Shown in pieces: positions 1 through 9,531 of a stretch of DNA of 64,000 nucleotides. Origin of the DNA: Knoellia flava TL1 (lineage in GTDB: Bacteria; Actinomycetota; Actinomycetes; Actinomycetales; Dermatophilaceae); the NCBI RefSeq assembly GCF_000768675.1, contig NZ_AVPI01000087.1, positions 54,559 to 118,558 on the forward strand. Reading direction: 5' to 3'. Under the pieces are notes generated by a model. It was not told the DNA's origin and did not search any database. It worked only from the letters and a program-made list of their open reading frames with translations. Every line of letters begins with the position of its first letter. The first letter of the stretch is position 1. The position numbers and the translations under genes are program-made.

Positions 1-2
1 TC

Positions 3-998
3 CCGCTGTGGCAGGTGATGCGCTTCGTCCTCCCGGCGCTGGGAGCCGGCAACACGGTGCTGCTCAAGCACTCACCCAACGTCACCGGGTGCGCGCTGGC
101 GATCGAGTCGCTCGTGCGCGACTCCGCTCCGGCCGGCGACGTTCCTCACGGCGTCCTGCGCACCCTCGTCGTCGACGAGCCACGCGTGCCCGAGGTGACC
201 GAGCGGCTCGTCGCCGACCCACGCGTGGCCGGGGTGACGCTCACGGGCAGCAACCGCGCGGGAGCTGCCGTCGGCGCCGCGGCCGGTCGAGCGGTCAAGC
301 CCTCGGTCCTCGAGCTCGGCGGGTCGGACGCGTTCGTCGTGCTCTCGGACGCCGACGTGCCGGCGGCCGCCGACGCCGCGGTGCGGGCGAGGTTCCACAA
401 CGCCGGTCAGTCCTGCGTGTGCGCCAAGCGGTTCGTCGTCGCCGCAGAGGTCGCCGACGCCTTCGTCGACCGCTTCCTCCTGGGCGTCGCCGGGCTCCGT
501 GTCGGCGACCCCACCGACGAGTCCGTCGACGTCGGCCCGATGGCACGCGACGACCTCCGGACGGAGATCCAGCGCCAGGTCGACGCCTCGGTGGTCGGCG
601 GTGCGAGGCTCCTCGCCGGCGGCTCGGCGGTCGAGGGTGAGGGATGGTTCTTCGAGCCGACGGTGCTCACCGTCGACGGCCCCGGCGTCCCCGCGTTCGA
701 CGAGGAGACGTTCGGCCCGCTCGCCGCCATCGTCGTCGCGAAGGACGACGAGGACGCGGCACGCCTCGCCGGCGCGACGGCATACGGGCTGGGTCTGTCG
801 GTGTGGAGCGCCTCGACCGAGCGCGCCGTGGCGCTGGCGCGGAAGGTGACCACGGGCGCGGTCTTCGTCAACGCGGTCGTCGCGTCCGACGTGCGCGTGC
901 CCTTCGGCGGGACCAAGCAGTCGGGCTACGGTCGCGAGCTGTCGGCCGAGGGCATGTATGCCTTCATGAACCAGCGGACCTACTGGGCCGCGCGCTGA
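3..998 (+). CDS. aldehyde dehydrogenase, succinate-semialdehyde type (5' end cut off)
   Basis: This is the C-terminal two thirds of an NAD(P)-dependent aldehyde dehydrogenase; the frame is open at the left edge, so the start lies outside. The first visible residues, PLWQVMRF, belong to the N-F-P-L/W-Q segment of the cofactor fold. The general base Glu is in LELGGSD (codon 312-314), and the catalytic Cys is in GQSCVCAKRF (codon 414-416). The GQSC..AKRF form is typical of succinate-semialdehyde dehydrogenases and relatives, but the substrate cannot be fixed from this fragment. Its last 19 bases overlap the end of the convergent response-regulator gene. Confidence 0.9.
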   Translation, partial: PLWQVMRFVLPALGAGNTVLLKHSPNVTGCALAIESLVRDSAPAGDVPHGVLRTLVVDEPRVPEVTERLVADPRVAGVTLTGSNRAGAAVGAAAGRAVKPSVLELGGSDAFVVLSDADVPAAADAAVRARFHNAGQSCVCAKRFVVAAEVADAFVDRFLLGVAGLRVGDPTDESVDVGPMARDDLRTEIQRQVDASVVGGARLLAGGSAVEGEGWFFEPTVLTVDGPGVPAFDEETFGPLAAIVVAKDDEDAARLAGATAYGLGLSVWSASTERAVALARKVTTGAVFVNAVVASDVRVPFGGTKQSGYGRELSAEGMYAFMNQRTYWAAR

Positions 999-1687
999 TA
1001 GCGCCGCTCGGGCCGGCCGGCCGAGCCGTAGCGGTGGCGGACGTCGGCCGCGCCCGACTCGACGAGGTACTCGAGGTAGCGGCGGGCGCTGCTGCGGGCG
1101 ATCCCGACGGCCTCGCCGCACTCCGTCGCGGAGAGGCCGTCGTCGCCCGCGGTGGCGAGGGCGCCGCTGACGAGCTGGACGGTCTCGGCGCTGATGCCCT
1201 TGGGCAGCGACGTGCGTGAGCGCCCACTCGACCCGGTGCGGAAGAGCCGGTCGGCCTCCTCCTGCTCGACGGTCGTGCCCGGGTCCTGGCCGCGCATGCG
1301 GGCGCGGTGCCGCGCGTACTCGTCGAGACGACGGCGCAGCTCCTCGAGCTCGAACGGCTTGACGAGGTACTGGTAGACGCCCGACTGCATGGCCTGCCGC
1401 AGTGAGTCGAGGTCTCGGGCGGCGCTGATGACGATGACGTCGCAGTCGACGCCGATGCCGCGCAGCCGGCGCAGCACCTCGAGGCCGGTGAGGTCGGGCA
1501 GGTAGACGTCGAGCAGCACGAGGTCGGGCCGCTTGTCCTTGACCATCGCCAGCGCCTGCCCGCCGGTGCTCGCGACGCCGACGACCTCGAAGCCGTCGAG
1601 CCGGGCCACGGTGCTCGAGTGCAGGCGCGCGACCATGAAGTCGTCGTCGACGACGACGGTGCGGATGGGGACGGCCTCGGACGTCAT
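980..1687 (-). CDS. response regulator, CitB/DpiA family
   Basis: A 235-residue response regulator with an N-terminal receiver domain. Acidic residues are at 14-16, the phospho-acceptor is Asp60 in LVLLDVYLPD, and the conserved Lys is Lys110 in YLVKPFE. The C-terminal part (about 180-215) is a helix-turn-helix of the DpiA/DctR type, which usually controls uptake of C4-dicarboxylates or citrate. It starts one base inside the stop of the sensor kinase gene, so the two are translationally coupled. The divergent tctCBA genes are its likely target. The start is ATG. Confidence 0.9.
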   Translation of the reverse strand: MTSEAVPIRTVVVDDDFMVARLHSSTVARLDGFEVVGVASTGGQALAMVKDKRPDLVLLDVYLPDLTGLEVLRRLRGIGVDCDVIVISAARDLDSLRQAMQSGVYQYLVKPFELEELRRRLDEYARHRARMRGQDPGTTVEQEEADRLFRTGSSGRSRTSLPKGISAETVQLVSGALATAGDDGLSATECGEAVGIARSSARRYLEYLVESGAADVRHRYGSAGRPERRYQRAAQ

Positions 1688-3354
1688 CAGGCCGTGGGGA
1701 GGCTGACCGTGAAGACGGCACCGTCGTCGTTGCTCACGCTCACCTCTCCTCCTCGCTTGGTGCAGACCATACGCACGAGGGCGAGCCCGATGCCGCGCGA
1801 GGACCCGGGTTCGGCGTCCTTGGTCGAGTAGCCGCGCACGAAGAGGGTGCCCGTGTCGTCGGTCGGGACGCCGGGACCGTTGTCGCGCACCGTGAGCCGC
1901 ACCGCGCCGTCGTCCGGACCGAGCAGCGCCACGCGGACGCGCCCGCTCACCTCGGGCACGGCGTCGAGGGCGTTGTCGACGAGGTTGCCGAGGATGGTGT
2001 TGAGGTCGGTCGAGAGGTCGCCGTCGAGACGGGCGAGCCGGGAGTCGTCGTCGAGGTCGAGGGTGATGCCGCGCTCGGCCGCCTGGCGCGACTTGGCCAT
2101 GAGCATCGCCGCGACCGCGGGGTCCGCGACGGCCGTCCCCACGCGGGCGGTGAGCTCGGCCTCGTCGGCGGTGATGTGGCGGATGTAGTCCTGCACGTCG
2201 TCGTACTCCTCGAGCGCGATGAGCCCGGCGACGACGTGCATGCGGTTGCTGAACTCGTGTGCCTGGGCGCGCAGCGAGTCGGTCGTCGCCCGGGTGACGT
2301 CGAGGTCGCGCTGGAGCTCGAGGAGCTCGGTGCGGTCGCGCAGGGTCGCCACGTGACCCACGAGCCGGCCCTGCTGGCGCACCGGCATGACGTTGGCGGT
2401 GACGAGCCGGCCGCGCACCAGCAGCACCCGGTCGACCGAGGACACCTCGGACTCGTCGGAGACGCTCACGGTCGGCCCGCTGCGCAGGCGCCGGTCGGGG
2501 AAGAGCGAGAGCAGGGCCCGGTCCGCGCCGAGCTCGGCGAGGGAGTGCCCGGTCGAGCCCGCCTGCGGGATCGAGAGAAGGGTCGCGGCCTCGTCGTTGA
2601 GCAGGGTGACCCGTCCCGCGAGGTCGACAGCGAGGAGGCCCTCCTTGATCCCGTGCAGGACGGCCTCGCGCTGCTCGACGAGGCCGGCGATCTCACGCGG
2701 CTCGAGGCCCAGCGTCTGTCGCTTGACCTTGCGGGCGAGGAGCAGCGAACCGAGGACGCCGATGACCCCGGCGAGCCCGAGGTAGGTGAGCAGGTTGGGC
2801 GTGATCGTCGCGAGGTCGTCCCACACCGAGGGGGACGGCCGGGTCACGGCGACGACGCCGACCGGCTCGAGCTCGCCGGCGACGATGACCGGCGCCATCG
2901 CCATGATCGTCTCAGGGTCGTCGTCGTCGTTCTCGCCGCCGAGCCACGAGCTGCCCTCGAACGCGTCGGTCCGGGGGAGGCGTCGCAGGGGGTCGTCGGC
3001 CGCCGCGGCGACGACGCGGCCGTCGCTCGTCCGGGCGAGGTAGACGCCCTCGGAGTCGGACAGCGTGCGGGCGGACTCGAGCGCCGCCACCGCCTGCGAC
3101 ATCCACGCCTCGCCCTGCGAGCCGAGCACCTGGCGGACACCGGGCTCCTGGGTGACCTGCTCGGCGACCTGGCGGGCGCGGCGCACCTCACGGTCGGTCA
3201 CGCCCTCGCCCTGCTGGGCGACGGACAGCGCGCCCACGCCGACGAAGACGATGCTCACGATGAGCATCTGGGTGGCGAGCATGCGACCGGCGAGGGTCTG
3301 CGGCCACAGACGGCGCATCAGCGCACGCACGCGTCCTGCTCGTCCTCTCGCCAC
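1687..3354 (-). CDS. sensor histidine kinase, CitA/DcuS-like
   Basis: A 555-residue membrane kinase. Transmembrane segments at about 27-46 and 188-207 enclose an extracytoplasmic sensor domain. A PAS domain follows (about 225-340), then the short DcuS/CitA-type histidine box with His366 in AHEFSNRMH, then an ATPase domain with the N box NLVDNALDA and glycine-rich DNGPGV. This family senses citrate or dicarboxylates directly. It sits divergently from the tripartite tricarboxylate transporter, so it probably reports that substrate. The start is taken as GTG at 3354; an in-frame ATG at 3318 is an alternative, and neither has a clear ribosome site. Confidence 0.88.
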   Translation of the reverse strand: MARGRAGRVRALMRRLWPQTLAGRMLATQMLIVSIVFVGVGALSVAQQGEGVTDREVRRARQVAEQVTQEPGVRQVLGSQGEAWMSQAVAALESARTLSDSEGVYLARTSDGRVVAAAADDPLRRLPRTDAFEGSSWLGGENDDDDPETIMAMAPVIVAGELEPVGVVAVTRPSPSVWDDLATITPNLLTYLGLAGVIGVLGSLLLARKVKRQTLGLEPREIAGLVEQREAVLHGIKEGLLAVDLAGRVTLLNDEAATLLSIPQAGSTGHSLAELGADRALLSLFPDRRLRSGPTVSVSDESEVSSVDRVLLVRGRLVTANVMPVRQQGRLVGHVATLRDRTELLELQRDLDVTRATTDSLRAQAHEFSNRMHVVAGLIALEEYDDVQDYIRHITADEAELTARVGTAVADPAVAAMLMAKSRQAAERGITLDLDDDSRLARLDGDLSTDLNTILGNLVDNALDAVPEVSGRVRVALLGPDDGAVRLTVRDNGPGVPTDDTGTLFVRGYSTKDAEPGSSRGIGLALVRMVCTKRGGEVSVSNDDGAVFTVSLPTA

Positions 3355-3534
3355 ACGACGATTGTGCCGGTGCCGGGCGCGAGCCGGCCGCGGGGCGTGA
3401 GCACAAAGAACTCAACGGTGTCTGTGCCCGCAACCGTGACACCGGGCCCGACACCCGCGACCGTTGGCTGCGACGCACCTGCCGACGCACCCCAGCCGAC
3501 GCATCCCACGCACCCCTCGACAAAGGAGTCCCCC

Positions 3535-4554
3535 GTGCGCATGACCACCCTGGTTCGCAGCGCCACCCTCACGGCGGCCGCGGCCCTCGCCCTCACCGCC
3601 TGCGGCGTGAGCAAGACCGACGACGCCGAGTCCGGCTCGGGATCGAGCAGCAGCGCCTCGGCCGAGAAGCTCTCGGGCCTGCGCATCATGGTCCCGAACT
3701 CGCCCGGCTCGGGCTACGACCAGACGGCCCGCGCCGTCTCGGCCGACCTCCAGTCCGCCGGTCTCAGTGGCTCGATCGAGGTCTTCAACCAGGCCGGTGC
3801 CGGCGGCACCGTCGGCCTGTCCCGCCTCGTCAACGAGAAGGGCAAGGGTGACCTGCTCATGCAGATGGGCCTCGGCGTCGTCGGCGCCTCCTACAGCAAC
3901 AAGACGGAGGCCAAGCTCACCGACACCACGCCCATCGCCAAGCTCATCGAGGAGTCCGAGGCGATCGTCGTCGCGAAGGACTCGCCCTTCAAGACGCTCG
4001 ACGACCTCATCAACGCGTGGAAGGCCAACCCGGGCGCCGTGCCCGTCGGTGGCGCCTCCAACGTCGGTGGCCCCGACCACCTCACCCCGATGCTCCTCGC
4101 CAAGACCGTCGGCCTCGACGCCAAGAAGGTCAACTACGTCGCTTACGACGGCGGTGGCGAGCTCATGACCGCCGTCCTCGGCAAGAAGCTCGGCTTCGCC
4201 GCCACCGGCGTCAGCGAGGTCGTCGAGCAGGCCAAGTCCGGTGACGTGCGCGTCCTCGCCGTGACGAGCGACAAGCCGGTCGAGGGTGTCGACGCCAAGC
4301 CCCTCAAGGACCAGGGCGTCGACCTCACCTTCACCAACTGGCGTGGCCTCGTCGCCGCCCCGGAGATCTCCGACGCCGACAAGAACAAGCTCATCGCGGC
4401 CGTCACGGCCCTGCACGGCACCGAGGAGTGGAAGAAGACGCTGGCCGACAAGGGCTGGACCGATGCCTTCGTCCCCGGCGACGAGTTCAAGACGTTCCTG
4501 ACCTCCGAGAGCGACCGCGTCGCCGGCGTGCTCAAGGAGCTGGGTCTCGCCTGA
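3535..4554 (+). CDS. tctC: tripartite tricarboxylate transporter substrate-binding lipoprotein
   Basis: A 339-residue extracytoplasmic solute receptor of the TctC family. The N-terminus is a lipoprotein signal with lipobox LTAC (Cys23), followed by a Ser/Gly-rich linker. The receptor fold begins near LRIMVPNSPGSGYDQTAR, a hallmark of the family. GTG at 3535 was chosen because AGGAG at 3524-3528 is six bases upstream; the ATG at 3541 would be twelve away. The stop overlaps the tctB start by one base. The ligand is probably a tri- or dicarboxylate, but the family also binds other organic acids. Confidence 0.92.
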   Translation: MRMTTLVRSATLTAAAALALTACGVSKTDDAESGSGSSSSASAEKLSGLRIMVPNSPGSGYDQTARAVSADLQSAGLSGSIEVFNQAGAGGTVGLSRLVNEKGKGDLLMQMGLGVVGASYSNKTEAKLTDTTPIAKLIEESEAIVVAKDSPFKTLDDLINAWKANPGAVPVGGASNVGGPDHLTPMLLAKTVGLDAKKVNYVAYDGGGELMTAVLGKKLGFAATGVSEVVEQAKSGDVRVLAVTSDKPVEGVDAKPLKDQGVDLTFTNWRGLVAAPEISDADKNKLIAAVTALHGTEEWKKTLADKGWTDAFVPGDEFKTFLTSESDRVAGVLKELGLA

Positions 4555-5057
4555 TGAGCGACCAGGTGCAGAAGCGGGGGGAGGGGCGCTCCGAGTACGG
4601 AGTGTCCCTCCTCCTGCTGGCCCTCGGCGTCGTCGCCATCGTCGACGCCCTCGGCCTCATCGAGCGGGGCGCCCGCGGCTTCATGACCGCGCGGACCGTC
4701 CCCATGTTCGTCGGCGGCCTCCTCATCCTCTGTGCCGTTCTCCTCGCGGTCGACATCGCCCGCGGTGGGCGCGGTGAGCAGGAGGAGGGCGAGGACGTCG
4801 ACCTCAGCCACGGCTCCGACTTCCGGACGGTCGGTCTGCTCGCGGTGGCCTTCGCCTTCAACGCCGCCTTCATCGACCGGCTCGGCTGGCCGATCACCGG
4901 TGCGGTGCTCTTCTTCGGCGCCGCCTTCGCCCTCGGCAACCGTCACTACGTTCGCCTCGCGGTGATCTCGGTCCTGCTCTCGGTCGTCACGTGGTACGGC
5001 TTCTTCCTCGGCCTGGACGTCAAGCTCCCGGCCGGGCTCCTGGACGGGATCCTCTGA
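4554..5057 (+). CDS. tctB: tripartite tricarboxylate transporter, small membrane subunit
   Basis: A 167-residue membrane protein with four predicted transmembrane segments (around residues 17-35, 46-65, 94-112 and 135-155). A charged cytoplasmic stretch, EQEEGEDVD, separates the two halves. Size and layout fit TctB, the poorly conserved small subunit. The ATG overlaps the tctC stop, and tctA begins one base after its stop, so the three are co-translated. Confidence 0.9.
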   Translation: MSDQVQKRGEGRSEYGVSLLLLALGVVAIVDALGLIERGARGFMTARTVPMFVGGLLILCAVLLAVDIARGGRGEQEEGEDVDLSHGSDFRTVGLLAVAFAFNAAFIDRLGWPITGAVLFFGAAFALGNRHYVRLAVISVLLSVVTWYGFFLGLDVKLPAGLLDGIL

Positions 5058-5058
5058 C

Positions 5059-6615
5059 ATGGACGGCATCAACGCCCTGCTCGAGGGGATGTCGTCGGCC
5101 CTGACGCCGATGAACCTCCTCTACGCCTTCCTCGGTGTCCTTCTCGGCACCGCCATCGGCGTCCTGCCCGGCATCGGCCCGGCCATGGCCATCGCCCTGC
5201 TCCTGCCGCTCACCTACACCCTCGAGGTCGAGCAGGCGATCATCATGTTCGCCGGTCTCTACTACGGCGGCATGTACGGCGGCTCGACGACCTCGATCCT
5301 GCTCAACACACCGGGCGAGAGCGCATCGGTGATGACGGCGATCGAGGGCAACAAGATGGCCAAGGCGGGTCGCGGCGCCGCCGCCCTCGCCACCGCGGCC
5401 ATCGGTTCCTTCGTCGCCGGCACCATCGCCACCCTCTGCCTCGCGCTGCTCGCGCCCCAGGTCGTCAAGTTCGCGATCCAGCTCGGCGACCCTGACTACC
5501 TCGCCGTCATGGTCTTCGCGTTCGTCGCGGTGACGACCGTCCTCGGCTCGTCGAAGATCCGTGGCTTCGCCAGCCTCGGCCTCGGCGTGTGGATCGGTCT
5601 CATCGGCATCGACCAGACCTCCGGCCAGCAGCGGCTCACCTTCGGCATCGACCAGCTCTCCGACGGCATCGACGTCGTCGTCGTCGCCGTCGCGGTCTTC
5701 GCGATGGGCGAGGCGCTGTGGATCGCCGCGCACCTGCGCCGGGCCCCGGCGCGGATCATCCCCATCAAGGGCCGGCTCATGACCCGCGAGGACCTCTCGC
5801 GCTCGTGGAAGCCGTGGCTGCGCGGCTCCGCGATCGGCTTCCCCTTCGGTGCGATCCCGGCCGGTGGTGCGGAGATCCCGACGTTCCTCTCCTACATCAC
5901 CGAGCGCAAGCTCGCGAAGAAGCCGGAGGAGTTCGGCAAGGGCGCCATCGAGGGCGTCGCCGGGCCCGAGGCGACCAACAACGCCTCCGCCGCGGGCAGC
6001 CTCGTCCCGCTCCTCACCCTCGGCATCCCGACGACCGCCACGGCGGCCGTCATGATCCTCGCGTTCCAGACCTACGGCATCCAGCCCGGTCCGCGGCTCT
6101 TCGACGAGCAGGGCCCGCTCGTGTGGACGCTCATCGCGAGCCTCCTCATCGGCAACGCGATGCTCCTCGCGCTCAACCTGCCGATGGCAGGCCTGTGGGC
6201 CAAGCTCCTGCTCATCCCCAGGCCCTACCTGTATGCCGGCATCCTCATGTTCGCGTCGCTCGGCGCCTACGCGGCCAACGGCACGGCGTTCGACCTGTGG
6301 CTGCTCCTGCTCATCGGCGGACTGGGCTTCGCGATGCGGCGCTACGGCCTGCCGGTGGTGCCGCTCATCGTCGGCCTCATCCTCGCCCCGCGGGCCGAGG
6401 TCTTCATGCGGCGCGCACTGCAGATCAGCGACGGGCACCTCTCGGGCCTCGTCAACACGCCCTTCTCGAAGGTCGTCTACGCGCTCGTCCTGCTCGTCGT
6501 CCTCGTGCCGCTCGTCTGGGGCCAGGTCAGGAAGCGCCGCACCCCGCCGGAGGACCCGACCTCGGGACCCGACGGCACCCGCCTGCAGCAGCACGCCAAC
6601 AGCGAAGGAGCCTGA
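5059..6615 (+). CDS. tctA: tripartite tricarboxylate transporter, large permease subunit
   Basis: A 518-residue polytopic membrane protein of the TctA family, near the usual 500 residues. Family signatures are visible: [17 protein letters not shown] near residue 30 and [18 protein letters not shown] near 85, both part of the repeated core. The second half has [15 protein letters not shown]. With TctB and TctC it forms a secondary, ion-driven carboxylate importer. It is followed after one base by a Usp gene in the same operon. Confidence 0.94.
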   Translation: MDGINALLEGMSSALTPMNLLYAFLGVLLGTAIGVLPGIGPAMAIALLLPLTYTLEVEQAIIMFAGLYYGGMYGGSTTSILLNTPGESASVMTAIEGNKMAKAGRGAAALATAAIGSFVAGTIATLCLALLAPQVVKFAIQLGDPDYLAVMVFAFVAVTTVLGSSKIRGFASLGLGVWIGLIGIDQTSGQQRLTFGIDQLSDGIDVVVVAVAVFAMGEALWIAAHLRRAPARIIPIKGRLMTREDLSRSWKPWLRGSAIGFPFGAIPAGGAEIPTFLSYITERKLAKKPEEFGKGAIEGVAGPEATNNASAAGSLVPLLTLGIPTTATAAVMILAFQTYGIQPGPRLFDEQGPLVWTLIASLLIGNAMLLALNLPMAGLWAKLLLIPRPYLYAGILMFASLGAYAANGTAFDLWLLLLIGGLGFAMRRYGLPVVPLIVGLILAPRAEVFMRRALQISDGHLSGLVNTPFSKVVYALVLLVVLVPLVWGQVRKRRTPPEDPTSGPDGTRLQQHANSEGA

Positions 6616-6616
6616 C

Positions 6617-7012
6617 ATGCCGGTCATCGTGGGGTTCGTGCCCACCAAGGAGGGGCGTGCGGCGCTCGACGCGGCCGTCGTCGAGGCCCGCAGCCGCGGC
6701 AGCCGGCTCCTCGTCGTCAACGCGAGCACCGGGTCGGCCTCGGCCGACAACCGCTACGTCGACGACGCGCAGCTCGACGACCTGCGCGCCGAGCTCGACG
6801 CGTCCGGTCTCGACTACGAGATCTCGCACGCCGTGCACCGCAAGGACCCGGCCGAGGTCCTCGTCGACCTCGCGGATCAGACCAACGCCGAGCTCATCGT
6901 CATCGGGGTGCGCCGGCGCACGCCCGTCGGCAAGCTCCTGCTCGGCAGCCAGGCCCAGCAGGTCCTCCTCGACGCCGAGTGCCCCGTGCTCGCCGTCAAG
7001 GCGCCGCGCTAG
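6617..7012 (+). CDS. universal stress protein, UspA fold
   Basis: A 131-residue single-domain Usp protein. It begins MPVIVGFVPTKEG, and the C-terminal half has ELIVIGVRRRTPVGKLLLGS, the G-x2-G-x9-G-S/T type loop that binds ATP in one Usp subgroup. It follows tctA by one base and is very likely the last gene of the tct operon. Usp genes often end such transporter operons, but their role there is not known. Two strong hairpins follow. Confidence 0.88.
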   Translation: MPVIVGFVPTKEGRAALDAAVVEARSRGSRLLVVNASTGSASADNRYVDDAQLDDLRAELDASGLDYEISHAVHRKDPAEVLVDLADQTNAELIVIGVRRRTPVGKLLLGSQAQQVLLDAECPVLAVKAPR

Positions 7013-7017
7013 CGAGA

Positions 7018-7112
7018 GGTCCTCGCCGCCGCGGCACCCCCTGCCAGGCCGCGGCGGCAGGCGCGAGGACCGCGCGGCCCGGAGCCGCCCACGACACCCG
7101 TGGGCGGCTCCG
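7018..7112. terminator. two tandem hairpins after the tct operon
   Basis: The first stem pairs 7018-7035 with 7048-7071, with a short bulge. The second pairs 7080-7092 perfectly with 7100-7112 around a seven-base loop. No T-tract follows. They most likely end the tctCBA-usp transcript. Confidence 0.7.
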
Positions 7113-7148
7113 TCGCGTCGCACCCCCTGCCGCGGGAGACCCACGGGT

Positions 7149-7154
7149 TAGGGT
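7149..7154 (+). promoter_or_regulatory. -10 hexamer TAGGGT, leaderless start
   Basis: TAGGGT lies six bases before the GTG at 7161, and no ribosome site is present. This spacing puts transcription start on the start codon. Confidence 0.5.
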
Positions 7155-7160
7155 CGCCCG

Positions 7161-7529
7161 GTGGGGACCGACACGGAGCTCGTGCTGCTTCTGTGGGCCG
7201 CGCGCGCCTTCGCGATCCTCGCGTTGCTCGGTGTCCTCGCGGTGCTCGGCTCGGTGTGGTGGACCCTCGTCCTACCGGTGCTCACCGAAGCGAGGCGTGC
7301 TAGGACGGCGGGGGACTGGTGGCTGCCGTTCACCGAGCGGCCGGACGGCGGCTGGGGCCCGCTCGCCGCGAACCGCTGGTGGAGCGGGATGCGTGCCAGC
7401 ACGCGCGGCAGCACCGGTGGTCTCGCGGTGCGGTGGGGCTTCTGGTCGCTCGCCGCGGTCGGCCTCACCCTCGGCATCGGCCAGTCCGTGTGGCAGCTGG
7501 GCCGGTTGGCCGCACTCGCACTGAGCTGA
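7161..7529 (+). CDS. small membrane protein of unknown function
   Basis: A 122-residue protein with two hydrophobic segments, about 7-38 and 93-120, joined by a polar, Trp-rich stretch (GDWWLPF, NRWWSGM). No family was recognised. It stands alone between the tct operon and gatC. The GTG start follows TAGGGT by six bases and has no Shine-Dalgarno, so the mRNA is probably leaderless. Confidence 0.6.
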   Translation: MGTDTELVLLLWAARAFAILALLGVLAVLGSVWWTLVLPVLTEARRARTAGDWWLPFTERPDGGWGPLAANRWWSGMRASTRGSTGGLAVRWGFWSLAAVGLTLGIGQSVWQLGRLAALALS

Positions 7530-7594
7530 CGCCGGACACCGGACGTCGGGTGAGCGGCCGCCGGAGCCGCGACGAGGCATCGATCACGGAGTCC

Positions 7595-7600
7595 TAGACT
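7595..7600 (+). promoter_or_regulatory. -10 hexamer TAGACT for gatC
   Basis: TAGACT ends seven bases before the gatC ATG, and no ribosome site lies between, as in a leaderless transcript. Confidence 0.5.
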
Positions 7601-7607
7601 GGCGCCC

Positions 7608-7904
7608 ATGGCTGAACTCACCCGCGACGACGTGGCGCACCTCGCCGGTCTCGCCCGCATCGACCTCTCCGACGCCGAGCTCGACAGGATGGTCGGCGAG
7701 CTGGGCGTCATCCTCGAGTCCGTCGCCGTCGTCCAGCAGTCGCCGATCGAGGGCGTCGAGCCGATGAGCCACCCGATGCCGATCGTTAACGTCACGCGAC
7801 CCGACGTCGTCCGGCCGAGCCTCGGCGCCGAGGCCGCCCTCGCGGGCGCCCCCGAGGCCGACCAGCAGCGCTTCTCCGTCCCCCGCATCCTCGACGAGGA
7901 CTGA
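7608..7904 (+). CDS. gatC: Asp/Glu-tRNA amidotransferase subunit C
   Basis: A 98-residue GatC, the belt subunit that holds GatA and GatB together. The family opening LTRDDVAHLAGLARIDLSD is present, as is the central GVEPMSHPMP turn. It heads the gatCAB operon. The C-terminal SVPRILDED is the usual end. A hairpin made of GTATGCCG and CGGCATAC (7924-7953) lies between it and gatA. Confidence 0.95.
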   Translation: MAELTRDDVAHLAGLARIDLSDAELDRMVGELGVILESVAVVQQSPIEGVEPMSHPMPIVNVTRPDVVRPSLGAEAALAGAPEADQQRFSVPRILDED

Positions 7905-7923
7905 GCGAGCGACGGCGGCTCCC

Positions 7924-7953
7924 GTATGCCGTGAGGTGAGCTCCCGGCATACC
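7924..7953. repeat. inverted pair of the GTATGCC motif
   Basis: GTATGCCG and CGGCATAC form eight-base arms around a 13-base spacer in the gatC-gatA gap. This is one of the places where the genome-wide heptamer occurs as an inverted pair. It may fold in RNA as a weak processing or attenuation hairpin. Confidence 0.6.
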
Positions 7954-8003
7954 CCTTCCGTTTCCTTCCCCGCACGACGCAGACCCAGACCGCAAGGACC
8001 GAC

Positions 8004-9527
8004 GTGACCACAGACCTGACCCGCGCCAGCGCCGCCGAGCTCGCCGACCTCCTGACCTCCGGGGGGACGAGCTCGGTCGAGGTGACGCAGGCGCTGCTCG
8101 ACCGGACCGACGCCGTCGACGGCGACGTCCACGCCTACCTTCACGTCGACCGCGAGGGCGCCCTCGCCACCGCGCGCGACATCGACCAGCGACGGGCCGC
8201 CGGGGAGCAGCTCCACCGGCTCGCCGGCGTGCCGATCGCCGTCAAGGACGTCATGACGACCAAGGGCCTGCCGACGACGTGCGGCAGCCGGATCCTCGAG
8301 GGGTGGATCCCGCCCTACGACGCGACCGTCGTCACCCGCATCAAGGCCGCGGGCATGCCGATCCTCGGCAAGACCAACATGGACGAGTTCGCCATGGGGT
8401 CCTCGACCGAGCACTCGGCCTACGGCCCGACGCGCAACCCCTGGGACCTCGAGCGCATCCCCGGCGGCTCCGGTGGTGGCTCGAGTGCCGTCGTCGCGTC
8501 GTTCCAGGCGCCGCTCGCCACCGGCACCGACACCGGCGGCTCGATCCGCCAGCCCGCGGCTGTCACCGGGACCGTCGGGACCAAGCCGACCTACGGCGGC
8601 GTCTCCCGCTACGGCCTCGTCGCCCTCGCGTCCTCGCTCGACCAGGCCGGCCCGTGCACGCGCACCGTCCTCGACGCGGCGCTGCTCCACGAGGTCATGG
8701 GCGGTCACGACCCGATGGACTCGACGTCGATCGACGCCCCCGTGCCCGCCGTCGTCGAGGCCGCGCGCCGCGCGGACGTCAAGGGGATGCGCATCGGCAT
8801 CGTCCGCGAGCTCACCGGCGAGGGCTTCCAGGCCGGGGTGCAGCAGCGCTTCGAGGAGTCGGTCCAGCACCTTGTCGACGCCGGCGCCGAGGTCGTCGAG
8901 GTCTCGTGCCCGAGCTTCACCGCGGCGCTCGCCGCCTACTACCTCATCCTCCCGTCGGAGGCGTCGAGCAACCTCGCGAAGTTCGACGCGATGCGCTACG
9001 GCATGCGCGTGCTGCCCGAGGGCATCGACGACCCCAGCGCGGAGCAGGTCATGGCCGCGACGCGCGACGCCGGCTTCGGCGACGAGGTCAAGCGCCGCAT
9101 CATCCTCGGCACCTACGCCCTCTCGTCGGGCTACTACGACGCCTACTACGGCTCGGCGCAGAAGGTCCGCCGCCTCATCGCCGACGACTTCGCCAAGGCC
9201 TTCGAGACGGCCGACGTCCTCGTCTCGCCGACCGCGCCGACGACGGCCTTCCGCTTCGGCGACAAGATCGACGACCCGATGGCGATGTACCTCAACGACA
9301 TCGCGACGATCCCCGCCAACCTCGCCGGCGTCCCTGGCATGTCGCTCCCGAGCGGCCTCGCGGACGAGGACGGCCTCCCCGCGGGCTTCCAGATCCTCGC
9401 GCCGGCCGCCGCCGACGAGCGCCTGTATGCCGTCGGCTCGGCCCTCGAGCAGCGGCTCCACGCCGCGTGGGGCGGGCCGCTGCTCGACCGCGCCCCCGAC
9501 CTCTCCGCCGCCACGAAGGGTGCGTGA
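8004..9527 (+). CDS. gatA: Asp/Glu-tRNA amidotransferase subunit A
   Basis: A 507-residue amidase that frees ammonia from glutamine and passes it to GatB. The amidase-signature triad is complete: Lys81 in AVKDV, cis-Ser156 in GGSGGGSS and nucleophile Ser180 in TGGSIRQPA. Length is normal for GatA. GTG at 8004 follows AAGGA at a suitable distance. With no glutaminyl-tRNA synthetase gene here, the complex probably makes Gln-tRNA from Glu-tRNA(Gln). Confidence 0.96.
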   Translation: MTTDLTRASAAELADLLTSGGTSSVEVTQALLDRTDAVDGDVHAYLHVDREGALATARDIDQRRAAGEQLHRLAGVPIAVKDVMTTKGLPTTCGSRILEGWIPPYDATVVTRIKAAGMPILGKTNMDEFAMGSSTEHSAYGPTRNPWDLERIPGGSGGGSSAVVASFQAPLATGTDTGGSIRQPAAVTGTVGTKPTYGGVSRYGLVALASSLDQAGPCTRTVLDAALLHEVMGGHDPMDSTSIDAPVPAVVEAARRADVKGMRIGIVRELTGEGFQAGVQQRFEESVQHLVDAGAEVVEVSCPSFTAALAAYYLILPSEASSNLAKFDAMRYGMRVLPEGIDDPSAEQVMAATRDAGFGDEVKRRIILGTYALSSGYYDAYYGSAQKVRRLIADDFAKAFETADVLVSPTAPTTAFRFGDKIDDPMAMYLNDIATIPANLAGVPGMSLPSGLADEDGLPAGFQILAPAAADERLYAVGSALEQRLHAAWGGPLLDRAPDLSAATKGA

Positions 9528-9531
9528 CCTG

